A program made the translations under genes and the position numbers. From the NCBI GenBank assembly GCA_963726665.1, contig CAVSDW010000021.1:109911-173910 (forward strand): a stretch of 64,000 bases of DNA. The letters run 5' to 3'. Numbering within the stretch: position 1 is the first letter of the stretch; the number at the start of each line of letters is the position of its first letter. This DNA comes from RPQJ01 sp963726665. Lineage in GTDB: Bacteria > Pseudomonadota > Gammaproteobacteria > Steroidobacterales > Steroidobacteraceae. This document shows positions 46,979 through 58,000 of this stretch, in pieces. The notes under the pieces were generated by a model that was not told the DNA's origin, searched no databases, and saw nothing but the letters and a program-made list of their open reading frames with translations.

Positions 46979-47000
46979 CTGCAGCCGATCCCGGCTGCAG
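46979..47000. promoter_or_regulatory. 9-bp inverted repeat between PPC-like gene 2 and the ECF sigma gene
   Basis: CTGCAGCCG, four bases ATCC, CGGCTGCAG. It lies 41 bases from the PPC start on one side and 160 from the sigma start on the other, a position suited to an operator for one or both genes. Confidence 0.55.
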
Positions 47001-47023
47001 TCACTAGAGACGCGGGCAGCCCC

Positions 47024-47049
47024 GGAACGTCAGGGTCCGGCAGCGTATC
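47024..47049 (+). promoter_or_regulatory. Possible ECF-type promoter for the sigma gene
   Basis: GGAAC (47024-47028), 15 bases, CGTATC (47044-47049). The GGAAC -35 and a CGT-containing -10 are common to many ECF sigma groups, and ECF genes often autoregulate. No second copy was found before the caspase, protease or TPR genes. Confidence 0.4.
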
Positions 47050-47159
47050 GAATGCCCGGACGCCGCTGCAAGTACCGCGCGACTCGACGCTGGCGCCCGG
47101 GCTTGGCAAGCTTGGCCCCGGCGGCGGCCAGCACCTGGCCGCGCGAGGGGGGCGGAGGC

Positions 47160-47768
47160 GTGTCGGGCAGCGCTGAATCTGAACCGGGGATCGAGTTCGA
47201 CCACGCATTCCTCGAGGCATTGCGCGGCGACGCTGCGGGTCGCCGCCGCGCGATCGAGCGGCTGTACGCGGCGTTCGCGGGTCGCCTGAAGCGTTTCTAT
47301 CTCAGGCGGCGGGCCACGCCCGCGCAGGCGGAGGACTGGACGCAGGAGACCTTCGTGCGCGTGCTGCGTTCCTCGGCCGAGTTCCGCGGCGAGGGTGCGC
47401 AGTTCGCGGCCTGGGTGTGGACCATCGCGCGCAACGTCGCTCGTGATGCAGCGCGTCATTCCTCGGCGCAGCCCATGGCGGATGTGGACGAACTGGAGGG
47501 AGACGACGTGCCGGTGGAAGAGGGCGCCGATCCGCTCGCGCAATTCGAGGCCGAAACCGTCGCCGACTGCGTTCGGCGAGGATTCCGCGAGTTCGCCCGG
47601 ACGCACCCCGAGCGAGCCGATTGCCTGTCGTGGCTTGCGACCGATCGCATGGACATCGCCGGGGTCGCGGCCGTGCTGGGTCGGACGGTGGCCGCCACCC
47701 GCGAGTACCTGTCACAGTGCAGGAAGAAGCTGCGGCCCTACATCGAGCATTGTCTCGCGGCCACCTGA
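47160..47768 (+). CDS. ECF-type RNA polymerase sigma factor
   Basis: 202 residues from a GTG. Sigma region 2 with PAQAEDWTQETFVRVLRS and AWVWTIARNVARDAAR, an acidic linker, and region 4 at WLATDRMDIAGVAAVLGRT followed by VAATREYLSQCRKKLRPY. First gene of a co-directional run with a caspase-like protease, a trypsin-like protease, a membrane protein and a TPR-CHAT protein. It may be controlled by the single-pass protein at 51425, but the latter has no recognisable anti-sigma domain. Confidence 0.8.
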   Translation: MSGSAESEPGIEFDHAFLEALRGDAAGRRRAIERLYAAFAGRLKRFYLRRRATPAQAEDWTQETFVRVLRSSAEFRGEGAQFAAWVWTIARNVARDAARHSSAQPMADVDELEGDDVPVEEGADPLAQFEAETVADCVRRGFREFARTHPERADCLSWLATDRMDIAGVAAVLGRTVAATREYLSQCRKKLRPYIEHCLAAT

Positions 47769-47848
47769 ATGCCTGATGCCCGAGCCACCGCCGCGTCCCA
47801 GCAAGGGCCGGAATCACCGGCGTACCCCGCTGTCCGCAGGAGTCTCGA

Positions 47849-50036
47849 ATGTCTGGAATGAAACGAGCTCGTCCCGGTCCTGATGGCCGTGCTTTTCCTG
47901 TTGCCGGGAGCGGCGACCGCGGCGGGGCGGACCTACGCGCTGCTGGTCGGCGTCTCGCAGTACCCCGCCCTCGATCCCGGCATGTGGCTCGAAGGCCCGC
48001 ACAACGACGTGGAACTCTTCTCGGAATTCGTGCAGACCCGTGGCGTCGCGAAGTCGGACATGACGGTGCTGGCAGACGGCGTGCCGGGCGCGGGAGAACC
48101 TACGAAGAAGGCGATCATCGCGGGGCTCGACTCGATCGCCGCGCGCGCACAGCCGGGCGACGTCGCATTCCTGATGTTCGCGGGCCACGGCTCGCAGCAG
48201 CCCGCGAAGGCGGACGACCTGAAGAACGAGACCGACGGACTCGACGAGATCTTCCTGCCGCGCGACGTCGGCAAGTGGGACGGCGAGATCGCGGCCCTGC
48301 CGAATGCGCTCACTGACAACGAGCTCGGCGCGGCGATCGGCCGGATCCGCGACAGGGGCGTGTTCGTGTGGGCCGTGTTCGACAACTGCCACTCCGGCAC
48401 CATCACGCGCGCCATGCCGCTGCCGGGCGAGAAGGACCGCCAGGTCCGGCCCGAGGCACTCGGCATCGACCCGAAGGTCCTGGCGGCCGCGGCGACCGCG
48501 GGCGCGGCGGCGAGCGAACGCACGCGCGGCGGGCCGGCGCCGGCGGTCGTGCCGGAGCTCGATCGCGGGGGTGGGAGCGCGAAGCGCGGGGAATTCGTCG
48601 CGTTCTACGCGGCACAGAGCCAGGAGACGACGCCCGAGGCTTCGCTGCCGCAGTACTCGGCGGACGCCGTTCCGCGCGGACTCTTTTCCTACACGCTCTA
48701 CCAGGTGCTCTCGACCCACCCCGACGCCACGTATCGCCAGGCCATCGAGCAGGTCCTGCAGTCCTACCAGGGCATGGGACGCCAGCAGCCGACGCCCACC
48801 TACGAGGGCAATGGCCTCGACAACATCGTCTTCGGCGCCACGCCGGGCAACAGCATCGCGCAGTGGCGGGTCGACAACGACGCCGGCGCGCTGCGACTGC
48901 GCGCCGGCGCGATCCAGCTGGTCACGCAGGACTCGATCCTCGCCATCGTGCCCAATCCAACGTCGAAGGACAGCGACGTCCTCGGCTACGTCAAGGTGAC
49001 GAACGCGGCAAGCAACGTGTCGGAGGTGACGCCGGTCGCCTACGAGGGCAAGCCTGCGCTCGACGCGGCGGCTGTGCACTGGCCCGCGTTCGCGCGGCCC
49101 GTGGACCTCAAGGTGGATTTCTCGCTGCGCGTGAGTGCGCCTGCGAAGTCCGGGGCCTGCGAGGCGCCGTCGGCGCAGGTCGCGGCAGCCGTCCAGGAAC
49201 TCAGGACGGCGAAGGGCATCGCGCAACGCGTGCGCTGGGTCGGCCCGAGCGAGACCGCCGACGTGCGGCTCTGCCAGATGAAAGGCCGGCTGTACTTCCT
49301 CGACGGTGCCGGCAGCCTCGCGGCGGACCCCAAGTCCCAGGGACCGTCGATCAACCTCGGCGCGCTAAGCGCGGGTGTACCGGGATCGACGCTCTCGCCG
49401 CTCGCACAGGAACTCGGCGTCAACCTCGAGAAAATCGGCCGCGTCGCGAACCTCTCGCGCCTCGCGGCGGGGGTCGGCAGCGCATCGAAGCTCGACATCA
49501 AGCTCACGCTGCTGCCGCAGTGCGACGTCAAGCGACCCGACTGCAGCACCGCGCCCGTCGTACTCTCCCCGACGTCGCGGACAGTCATCCACGACGGTGA
49601 CAAGATCAAGGTGAGCGTCACGAACCCTCTTCCGCAGCCAGTGGACCTCACGATCCTCTACGTGGACGCCTGGTACGGCATCACGGCAATGTTCCCGGAT
49701 GCCTCGCAGGGCGACCTGCCGCGCATCGAGCCTCGCGGCAACACGGGTTTCGAGATCACGGCCAACGCCGACCCGTCCGGGTTCGAGCGCGTCATGATGA
49801 TCGCGGTACCGGTGACGCCACAGTCGCCGTCCACGAGCTTCGAGGGGCTTGCGCAGCAGGGCATCGCGACCACGGCGAAGCGCGGCGGGTCCTCGGGCGG
49901 CCTGGTCGACATGTTCGAGGAGGCGGCGTTCGGCACCGGCGGCGCCGGCACCACGCGCGGGGCGCCGAAGCGCGCCAGCGGAGTGACCGGGTCCGCCGAG
50001 ATCGCGACGTACTCATGGACGGTCTTGCCGCGCTGA
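47849..50036 (+). CDS. Exported caspase-family protease with DUF4384-like C-terminus
   Basis: About 729 residues. Caspase fold: TYALLVGVSQYP, catalytic His in FAGHGSQQ (codon 48186) and catalytic Cys in VFDNCHSGTITR (codon 48387). The C-terminal part, DGDKIKVSVTNPLPQPVDLT and WYGITAMFPDASQGD, resembles DUF4384 beta domains often joined to caspases. A signal peptide core MAVLFLLPGAATAA starts at 47883; an ATG at 47849 with AGGAG six bases away and codons for MSGMKRARPG gives a proper basic N-region if one base is added or lost between about 47868 and 47882. Predicted to act in the periplasm or be secreted. Confidence 0.75.
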
Positions 50037-50068
50037 TGCAGGATCGGGACTCAAGGACAGGCGAATAC

Positions 50069-51406
50069 ATGAAAGTGAAACACCGAATGCGCGTACTTGC
50101 CGGACTCGGCTCGGCGATCCTCGTCGTGGCAGCGGCTGGAGCCGGCACGACCTCGAGTCAGCCTTCATCGGGCGGCCAGGCTTCCGCGGCGGGCGGGAGC
50201 GCGGCGGCGAGCGCACCGACCTCCGCGGACAGCACGGGGATCAGGCTCGCGGTCTCGTCAGCAAAGCCGGTGGCAGGCACGGTGCCGCAGGCCGTGCAGG
50301 ACTTCCAGGCCAGCGTCGGCGATGTCGCCGGTGCGCCCGGCGTCAAGGCGTTCCAGGCCGGGGGCGAGGAGCGGCCACGCGGCGCGCGCGAGGCGGCGCT
50401 GTTCCGCGAGTGGGCGCCCGCGGTCATCCTGGTCGCCGTGAGCGACGGTCTCGGCTCCGGCGCCGTGATCGACAAGGAACACCGGCTCGCCGTGACCAAC
50501 CGGCACGTCGTCGGCAACAACACCCAGGTGTCGGTCATCTTCAAGCCGCAGGGCGAGGCCGACGCGCAGGACCAGACGGCCTACCGGGCCGAAGTCGTCA
50601 AGGTCGACGAGGTCGCTGACCTTGCCGTGATCCGCATCAGCGAGATCCCGGCGTACGTGCCGGAGATCAAGCTCGGCTCCATGGCGTCGCTGGAGGTGGG
50701 CTCCGACGTGCACGCGATCGGCCACCCGACGGGCGAGGCCTGGTCGTACACCGGCGGCATCGTGAGCCAGATCCGGCACAACTACGAATGGGACGCCGAC
50801 GACGGGTTGAAGCATCGCGCGACGGTCATCCAGACCCAGACACCGCTCAACCCGGGAAATTCGGGTGGCCCGCTGCTCGACGACGGCGGCGCGCTCGTGG
50901 GCATCAACAGCTTCATCCGGGCGCAAGCCGAGGGGCTCAACTTCGCGGTCTCCGTTGACGACGTTCGCAACCTGCTCGCAATGCAGGGCAGCCGGCTCGA
51001 AGGACCCGCGGCTGAGCCGCAGGCGAAGGGACAGCCACCGGGCAAAGGGAAGGGCCCCGGCGCCGGCGGCATGCCGCCCAAGGGCAAGGGCGGGGCCGGG
51101 CCTTGCGGCAAGGAGCGCCGCCCCGTGGATACCGACAACGACGGCAAGCCGGACGCATTCGGCATCGACGAGGACTGCGACGGGCAGGTGGAACTCCTGC
51201 TCGTGGATTCCGACGGCGACGGCAAGATCGATACCGTCTACGGCGACCGCAACGGCGACGGCCAGACTGATTTCAAGGCGCTCGACAAGGACGGCGACGG
51301 CGAACTCGACGTTTTCTTCCTCGACGAGGACGGGGACGGCAACGCCGACCTCGTCGGCACCGATCGCGATGGCGACGGCGAGCCGGACGGCTATCGAAAG
51401 ATGTAG
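50069..51406 (+). CDS. Exported trypsin-like (S1C) protease with calcium-binding-type repeats
   Basis: 445 residues. Signal peptide (MKVKHRMRVLAGLGSAILVV). Protease domain: His146 in TNRHVV, Asp184 in ADLAVI, Ser265 in NPGNSGGPL, as in DegP-like enzymes but without a PDZ domain. Then a Gly/Lys/Pro linker and a C-terminal run of at least seven acidic DxDxDG-type loops (DTDNDGKPD, DSDGDGKID, DRNGDGQTD, DKDGDGELD, DEDGDGNAD, DRDGDGEPD), like thrombospondin type 3 or dockerin repeats, suggesting calcium-dependent folding or attachment. ATG at 50069 is chosen because the upstream in-frame ATG overlaps the caspase gene. Second protease of the cluster. Confidence 0.82.
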   Translation: MKVKHRMRVLAGLGSAILVVAAAGAGTTSSQPSSGGQASAAGGSAAASAPTSADSTGIRLAVSSAKPVAGTVPQAVQDFQASVGDVAGAPGVKAFQAGGEERPRGAREAALFREWAPAVILVAVSDGLGSGAVIDKEHRLAVTNRHVVGNNTQVSVIFKPQGEADAQDQTAYRAEVVKVDEVADLAVIRISEIPAYVPEIKLGSMASLEVGSDVHAIGHPTGEAWSYTGGIVSQIRHNYEWDADDGLKHRATVIQTQTPLNPGNSGGPLLDDGGALVGINSFIRAQAEGLNFAVSVDDVRNLLAMQGSRLEGPAAEPQAKGQPPGKGKGPGAGGMPPKGKGGAGPCGKERRPVDTDNDGKPDAFGIDEDCDGQVELLLVDSDGDGKIDTVYGDRNGDGQTDFKALDKDGDGELDVFFLDEDGDGNADLVGTDRDGDGEPDGYRKM

Positions 51407-51424
51407 CGCTGGAACCGGGCGCGA

Positions 51425-52018
51425 GTGACGACAGAGCAGGACATCGAGGGCTGGAGCGAACGTCTCGCGGGCCGCGCTGCGCCCGGCGGCGGTGAAAACG
51501 ACGGCACGAAGGAGCTGCGAGACGCGATCCGGGCCGAAGACCGCGCCGCGGTGCACGAAGGCGCCGCGGATCGCCTCGGCCGCGAGCGGCTGATGCGCCG
51601 GCTCGAGACGGAGGGCCTGCTCGGTGCGAACGCAGCGGCTGTGCGCCCGGTGCGACGCATGCGTCCCTGGCTCGCTGTTGCTGCGACACTCGCCATGCTC
51701 GCGATCGGCGTGCGGCTGCTCCTGCCTGTGTCGGGTCCGGAGGCGCCGACAGGTGTAGTGCCTGGTGAGGTCACGCGTGGTTTCGCGGGCGTCGTGAAGC
51801 AGGCCGTCCCCGATCCGCGGGCCGCGGCCGAGGCTGCGACGCTCGAGTTCCAGGCGATGGGCCTCGTGGCGCGACAAGTGCCATCCGACGGCCGCGTGAT
51901 CCTGGAAGTCGAAGTGACTGAATCGTCGCTCGAGGCGTTCCGGGCCTGGGCCGAGCCACGGGGCGGCCGGGTGTTGACGCCGGGGCGCTATCGGGTCATT
52001 TTCGAGGCAGGGCCCTGA
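51425..52018 (+). CDS. Single-pass membrane protein (possible sigma regulator)
   Basis: 197 residues from a GTG. Helical, charged cytoplasmic part (residues 1-78, RLMRRLETEGLLG), a membrane helix at about 81-102 (PWLAVAATLAMLAIGVRLLL) with RRMR before it, and a periplasmic part of about 95 residues with EFQAMGLVARQVPSDGRVIL. The topology is that of membrane anti-sigma factors and it sits in the ECF operon, but no zinc-binding anti-sigma (HxxxCxxC) motif is present. Role inferred from context only. Confidence 0.55.
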   Translation: MTTEQDIEGWSERLAGRAAPGGGENDGTKELRDAIRAEDRAAVHEGAADRLGRERLMRRLETEGLLGANAAAVRPVRRMRPWLAVAATLAMLAIGVRLLLPVSGPEAPTGVVPGEVTRGFAGVVKQAVPDPRAAAEAATLEFQAMGLVARQVPSDGRVILEVEVTESSLEAFRAWAEPRGGRVLTPGRYRVIFEAGP

Positions 52019-52069
52019 CGAGTAGAGGCCCGCGACGTCCCTCAAGGGGGCTGTCACAGGAGAATCCCG

Positions 52070-55000
52070 ATGAGCACCGCGGTCCGCAGGCTCGGACTCG
52101 CAGCGATCTGCGCGCTTATCCTCGTCGCGTCGCAGGCGACGGCGGGCGATGTCGAGCGCGCCCGCGCGAAGGCCGAGAAGCAACTCGCAGCCGGGCAGCA
52201 GCAGATCGAGCGGCAGAAATACGAGCGCGCAGTGACGCAGCTCGAGAGCGCCGAAGCGCTCGCCGTGACCGCCGGGGATTCCTCGCTCCGCGTCCGGATC
52301 CTTCGCGCCCTTGCCGTCGCGCAGGGCAAGCTCGGTCACGCGGACCTCGAGGAGCAGACGCTCGAGAGTGCGGCCGCGATCGCGAGCCAGGCGGGCGATA
52401 CGGACGCGCTGCGGCAGGTCCTGCCCGAAATCGCCGACCTGCAGATCGCGAACGACGACCTCGACGCCGCTTTCGCGACCCATGAGCGCGTGCTCGAACT
52501 CGACCGCAAGGCCGGCGACCGCGCGGCAGAAGGCCGCACGCTGTCCCGCATGGGCGAGATTGAAGGCGACCGCGATCGCCCGGACGCGGCACTCGAGCTG
52601 CTCCGGCAGGCCCTGCCGCTGCTCGAGGAAACCGGGCAACCTGCCGAGGCCGCGCGGGCCTGGACATTCACGGGAAACGCACGGACCGCGCGCGACGAGT
52701 ATCCACAGGCCATCGAAGCGTATGAGCGCGCCCGCGCCGTGCACGAGGCCCTCGCCGACCGGGCCAACATTGGCATAGACCTCCTCAACATCGCGGAGGC
52801 GCGACTCGCCGCCGGCGAGCCGGGGCCCGCGCTCGAGTTCTGCGCGCAGGCGGCCGAGATTCTCCAGGACACGGGACCGCGCTCGCTCCAGGCAAGGGTC
52901 CTGTTCGACACCGGCCGGGCCGAGGAGAGCCTGTCTCGCAGCAACGAGGCGGTCGCGAGCTACGACGCGGCCATTGCGCTCTACCGGCAGGACGGCGACC
53001 AGGACGGCCTTCGCGACGCCTTGTCGCATGCGGGCACGGCGCGGCTCGCGACGAAGGATTACGCCGCCGCGGCACGCGATCTGCGTGAAGCCCTCGCGCT
53101 GCACAGGCAGGCGCACGACCGCGCGGCCGAGAGCCGCGACTGGACCTCGCTCGGTCTCGTGGAAAAAGACCGGCACGACGACGAGGCTGCGCTCGCCGCC
53201 TTCGGCGAGGCCGTGGCGGCCGACGTGGAACTCGGCGATCGCAAGGGCGAAGCCCTGGACCGGCGTTACGCGGGACAGGCCTTCTCCCGCCTCGGACGCA
53301 ATCGCGAGGCGGCAAAGGAATTCGAGCGAGCCGTCGCGTTGCGTCACGAACTCGGGCAGAAGCCGGAGGAGCTCGACGTCCTCGACGACCTGGGGCGTGC
53401 GCAGAGCGCCACGGGCGACTACGCGGGCGCACTCGCGACGCACCAGCGCGCGCTCGCGCTGGCGCGGGAACTCAAGTCGCCCCTGTCCGAGAGCGAAGCG
53501 CTCACCGGCATCGGACTGGCCGAGCAGGGCCTCAAGCACTACACGGAAGCGATCGCCGCCTACCAGGAGGCGCTCGCAGTCGACCGCAAGCTCGGCAATC
53601 GTGCGGCGGAGCGCATCGATTACCTGACCATCGGGTCGCTGCAGGCCGAGATCGGGCAGGCCGACCAGGCCTTCGCGTCCTACCAGCAGTCGCTCGCCAT
53701 CGCCCGTGAGCTCGGCGACGAGGCGTCCGCGGCGTACATGTACACGCGCATCGGCGACCTTCACTACCAGCGCGACGAGAACGAGGCCGCGCTCGAGGCC
53801 TACGAAGCGGCCCTCGAGATCCACGTGCGGCTCGCAGATCGGGTGAAGCAGGCCTCCGACCAGGTCAACGCGGGCAATGCGCTCAAGGACATGAAGCAAC
53901 CTGAGCGCGCGCTCGAGCGCTATCGACTCGCGGCGGAGATCGCGGCCGAAGAGAAGCGCCCCGGCATCGAGGCGGCTGCCAGCTTTGGGCAGGCGAGCCA
54001 GCTCGAGGCCCTGAAGCGCCCGGAAGAGGCGATCGCCGAAAGCACGAGGTCGGTGGAGCTGTACCGAAGGGTGGAGGACAGCAACGGCCTGCGTCGCGCT
54101 CTTGCACAGCTCGGCGCGCTGAAGCGCAGCAACGGCGATGCGGCCGGTGCCATCGCCCCGCTCGAGGAGGCGGTCGCGCTGCATCGCGACGCGGGCGACC
54201 ACAAGTCGGTGAGCCGCGACGTGTCGCTGCTCGGCATGGCCCAGGAATCGACCGGAGACTTCGACGCCGCCCTCGAGTCCTACCAGGCCGGCGTTGCCGC
54301 CGACGTCGCGCTCGCGGACGAGTCGGGTGAAGCCTGGGACCGCGCCAGGGTCGGCCGCATGCTGCGTTCGAAACAGCGTCACGCCGAAGCGATTCCGGAA
54401 CTGGAGCGCAGCGCGGAGCTCTATCACAAGCTCGGCCAGGCCGACGAAGAGCGCAAGGTGCTGAACGACCTCGGCGCCTCGCGCAAGACGCGCGGGCGAT
54501 TTCGCGGGATCGCTTGCAGCCTACGAGGCGGCGCTCGCGATCGCGCGGCAGCAGCAGAATGAGGTCGCGCAGGGTATATCGCTCACCGGCGTGGGCCAGG
54601 CCCAGCAGGGGCTCGAGCACTATGATGCCGCGCTCGCCGCGTTCCAGGAGGCGCTCGCGATCGACAGGAAGCTGGGCGACCGGCCGGCCGAGCTCATCGA
54701 CTACGCGACGATCGCGCTGGTGCAGGCTGACGCCGGGAAGTCCCAGGAAGCGCTCGCGACCAACCAGCAGGCGCTCGCGCTCGCGCGTGAACTCGGCGAC
54801 GACTCGGCGGCCGCATCGGCCCTCGTCCGCATCGGAAACGTCTTCTACCGAGCGGACGAAAATGCGAAGGCGCTCGAGGCCTACGACGCGGCGCTCGAAA
54901 TCCACGTGCGCCTGAACGAGCCGGCCAACCAGGCGATCGACCAGTTGAACGCGGGCAGCGCGCTCAAGGACATGAAGGAGCCCGAGCGTGCGCTCGAACG

Positions 55001-58000
55001 CTACGGCCTCTCCGCGACGATCGCGAGCAGCCACGGAGAAACGGACACTGAAGCGCGGGCGCGATATGGCATGGCGAGCCAGCTCCAGATCCTTAAGCGC
55101 CTGGACGAAGCGATCGTCGAGAGCGCGCAGTCCGCGGCCCTGTTTCGCAAACTGGACAACATGGCTGGTCTGCGCCAATCGCTCGCGCAGGAGGGTGACC
55201 TTCGTCGCGCGAATGGCGACGCCGCCGGCGCGATTGCGCCGCTCGAGGAGGCGGTCGCGCTGCACCGCGAGGCCGGCGACCAGAAGTCCGTGAGCCGCGA
55301 CGTGTCGCTGCTCGCGATGGCGAAAGAGGCGACCGGGGACTCCGACGGAGCGCTCGAGGCATACCGGGCGGGTGTCGACGCCGACGTCGCGCTCGGGGAC
55401 CAGGCGGGCGAGGCCTGGGATCGGGCCAAGGTCGGGAGAATGCTGCGCGCGAAAGGCCGCCACGAGGAAGCGATCCCTGAACTCGAGCGCAGCGCGACCC
55501 TCTATCACTCCCTGGACAAGGCCGACGAGGAGCGCGTGGTACTGAACGACCTCGGGTCCTCGCGACAGAAGCGCGGGGACTACGCGGGCGCGCTCGCCGC
55601 CTACGAGACGGCACTTGCGATCGCAAGGCAGGAAAAGAACGAGGCCGCGCAGGGCATATCGCTGACCGGCGTGGGCCTCGCGCAGCAGGGACTCGAGCAC
55701 TACGACGCGGCGCTCGTGGCATACCGGGAGGCGCTCGCGATCGACCAGAAGCTCGGGGATCGGCCCGCAGAGCTCATCGACCACACGACGATCGCCACGG
55801 TCCAGAGGGACATGGGCCGCAACGACGATGCGCTCGCGAGCTACCGGCAGGCCCTGGCCATCGCGCAGGAACAGGCCGACGTGTCGTCGCAGGCGACCAC
55901 GCTCGGCGAGATCGGCAACCTCTACACGAAAATGGACAAGGATGAGGCCGCGATCGCCACCTACGACGAGGCGCTCGCGCTCTACGCGCCGGGCGGCGCG
56001 GACGCGAGCGAGGGCATCATCCTCGAGAATTCCGCGAATGCCCTGCATCGGTTCGGCCGCGACGAGGAGGCGGCTCAGCGCTTCGATCGCGCCGCAGCCA
56101 TCTATCACGCCGCGGAGCGTCCCGCCGACGAGGCGACGGCCGCTCGTGACGCGGGCCGGTCATACGCGGCGCTCGAGAAGACGGAGCAGGCGATCGCGCG
56201 CTACGAGACGGCGCTCGCACTGTTCCGGCAGCTCGGTGACCAGGAAAGCGTGCGCGCACTGCTGCCCTCGCTCGCAAAGCTCGAAAGCGCGGCGTCCCTG
56301 GATGCCGCCGCCGCTGCGCACCTCGACGAAGCCGTGGCTCTGCATCGCGAGGCCGGCGACAACGAGGCCCTGTCGCGTGACTTGAGCGCGCTCGGCGATG
56401 CGCAAAAAGAGGCGGGCAACCTGCCTGCCTCGCTCGCGGCGTTCCAGGCCGCGGTGCAGGTGGACATCGAGCGCAAGGACTCGAGCGGAGAAGCGTTCGA
56501 CCGGATGTGGGTCGGCAACATCCTGGGCCGCATGGGGCGCTACGACGAGGCGCTCGTGGAACTCAACAAGGCTCTCGATCTCACGCGCGCGGAAAACAAC
56601 CGCAAAGTCGAGCGTGAGGTGCTGTCCAAGATCGGCGGCGTGTACTCGCAGCGCACCGAATACCCGCAGGCGGTCACTGCCTACCGGCAGGCGGCCGAGA
56701 TAGCGCGCGAGCTGGGCGACCGCAAGTCCGAGAGCGCCGAACTCACCAACCTCGGAGATGCGCTGCGCAAGTCGAACCGGCTCGAGGAAGCCCGCGAGGT
56801 CTACGAACAGGTGCTCGCCTTCGACACGGAAGGTGGCGATCGCGAAGGCGAACGCATCGACGAGCGCCGTCTCGGCGAACTTTATGCACGCCTCGCGCAG
56901 TATCCGCAGGCGATCGAGGCCTACGGGCGGGCGCTCGCCATCGCGCGCGAACTCGGCAGTCCGGCGCCAAGAAGTCGCACGCTGCCGAGGCCTCCGATCT
57001 CGAGGCCATCGGCGACATGCAGGTCAAGGCCGGCGATCCGGACGCTGCGCGCGCCAGCTACGGGCAGGCTATCGAGGCGTATCGTCGGGCGGGCGACAAG
57101 ACGAGCGAAGCGGGCGTCACGTCCTCGCTCGCGGCGCATCGCGCTCGCCGCCGGCGACGCAGACGGCGCGGTTGCGCTCGAGAGGCAGGCGCTCGCCCTC
57201 GCCCACGAATGCGGGAGCGAGGGCACGGTGCCGCTGCAGCTAATCGTGATCGGCAATGCATACATGCAGAGCAACCAGCACGCCGCGGCTCTGGAGCGGT
57301 TCACGCGCGCCGAAGGCCTGGCGCGGGCGGCGAAGAACACCCAGCTCGAGGCGTTGGCAGCGTACTATGACCGCCTCGGCGTACGGTGCGCAGGGGCTGT
57401 ATGCCGGCGCGAATCGACTCCGTGCAGCGCGCGCTCACGCTCGCCCGCGCCATCGGCGATGTGGAACACGAAGTCGGCGCCCTGCTCGGGCTCGGCGATG
57501 GATACGAATCGCTTGCGCGAGTACGACCGCGCGCTGCAGCACTACAACGAGGCGCTTGCCATCGACCGCCGGCTCGGCCGGCGCGACACGGAGGCGAGGG
57601 ACCTGCTCTCGATCGCCTCCGTCTACAAGGAGGTCGGCCGCGCGGCGGAGGGGCTCGAACTCGCACGGCAGGCGGCGACGATCGCCATCGAGATCCACGT
57701 CCCCGCAACGAGGCCATGCGTGGCGCACGGCCGGCAACTGCGTCTCGTCGCTCGGCCGCCCGGCGGACGCGCTCGAGTTCCACAGCCAGTCGCTCGCGAT
57801 CAACGAGAAGATCCACAGCGCCGAGGGCGTGGCCGGCGACCACAGCAACATGGCCGACGAGTACCTCGAACTCGGGCGGTACGGCCCGACCCTCGAACTC
57901 TACGGCGAGGCGCTGGAGTACTTCCGCGGCGCCGGCAATCCCGGCAACGAGGCGATCGTGCTCGGCAACCTCGGGGACGCATACCGCCGCTTCGGCCAGC

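Noticed and set aside
47024..47049. Conserved ECF promoter before the caspase, protease and TPR genes
   Set aside because: I looked for GGAAC-N15/16-CGT in each upstream gap and found no second copy.
50258..54427. Minus-strand open frame of 1,389 codons opposite the protease and TPR genes
   Set aside because: Its leucine/valine/arginine-rich sequence mirrors the TPR codons on the other strand and has no start signal, domain or signal peptide.
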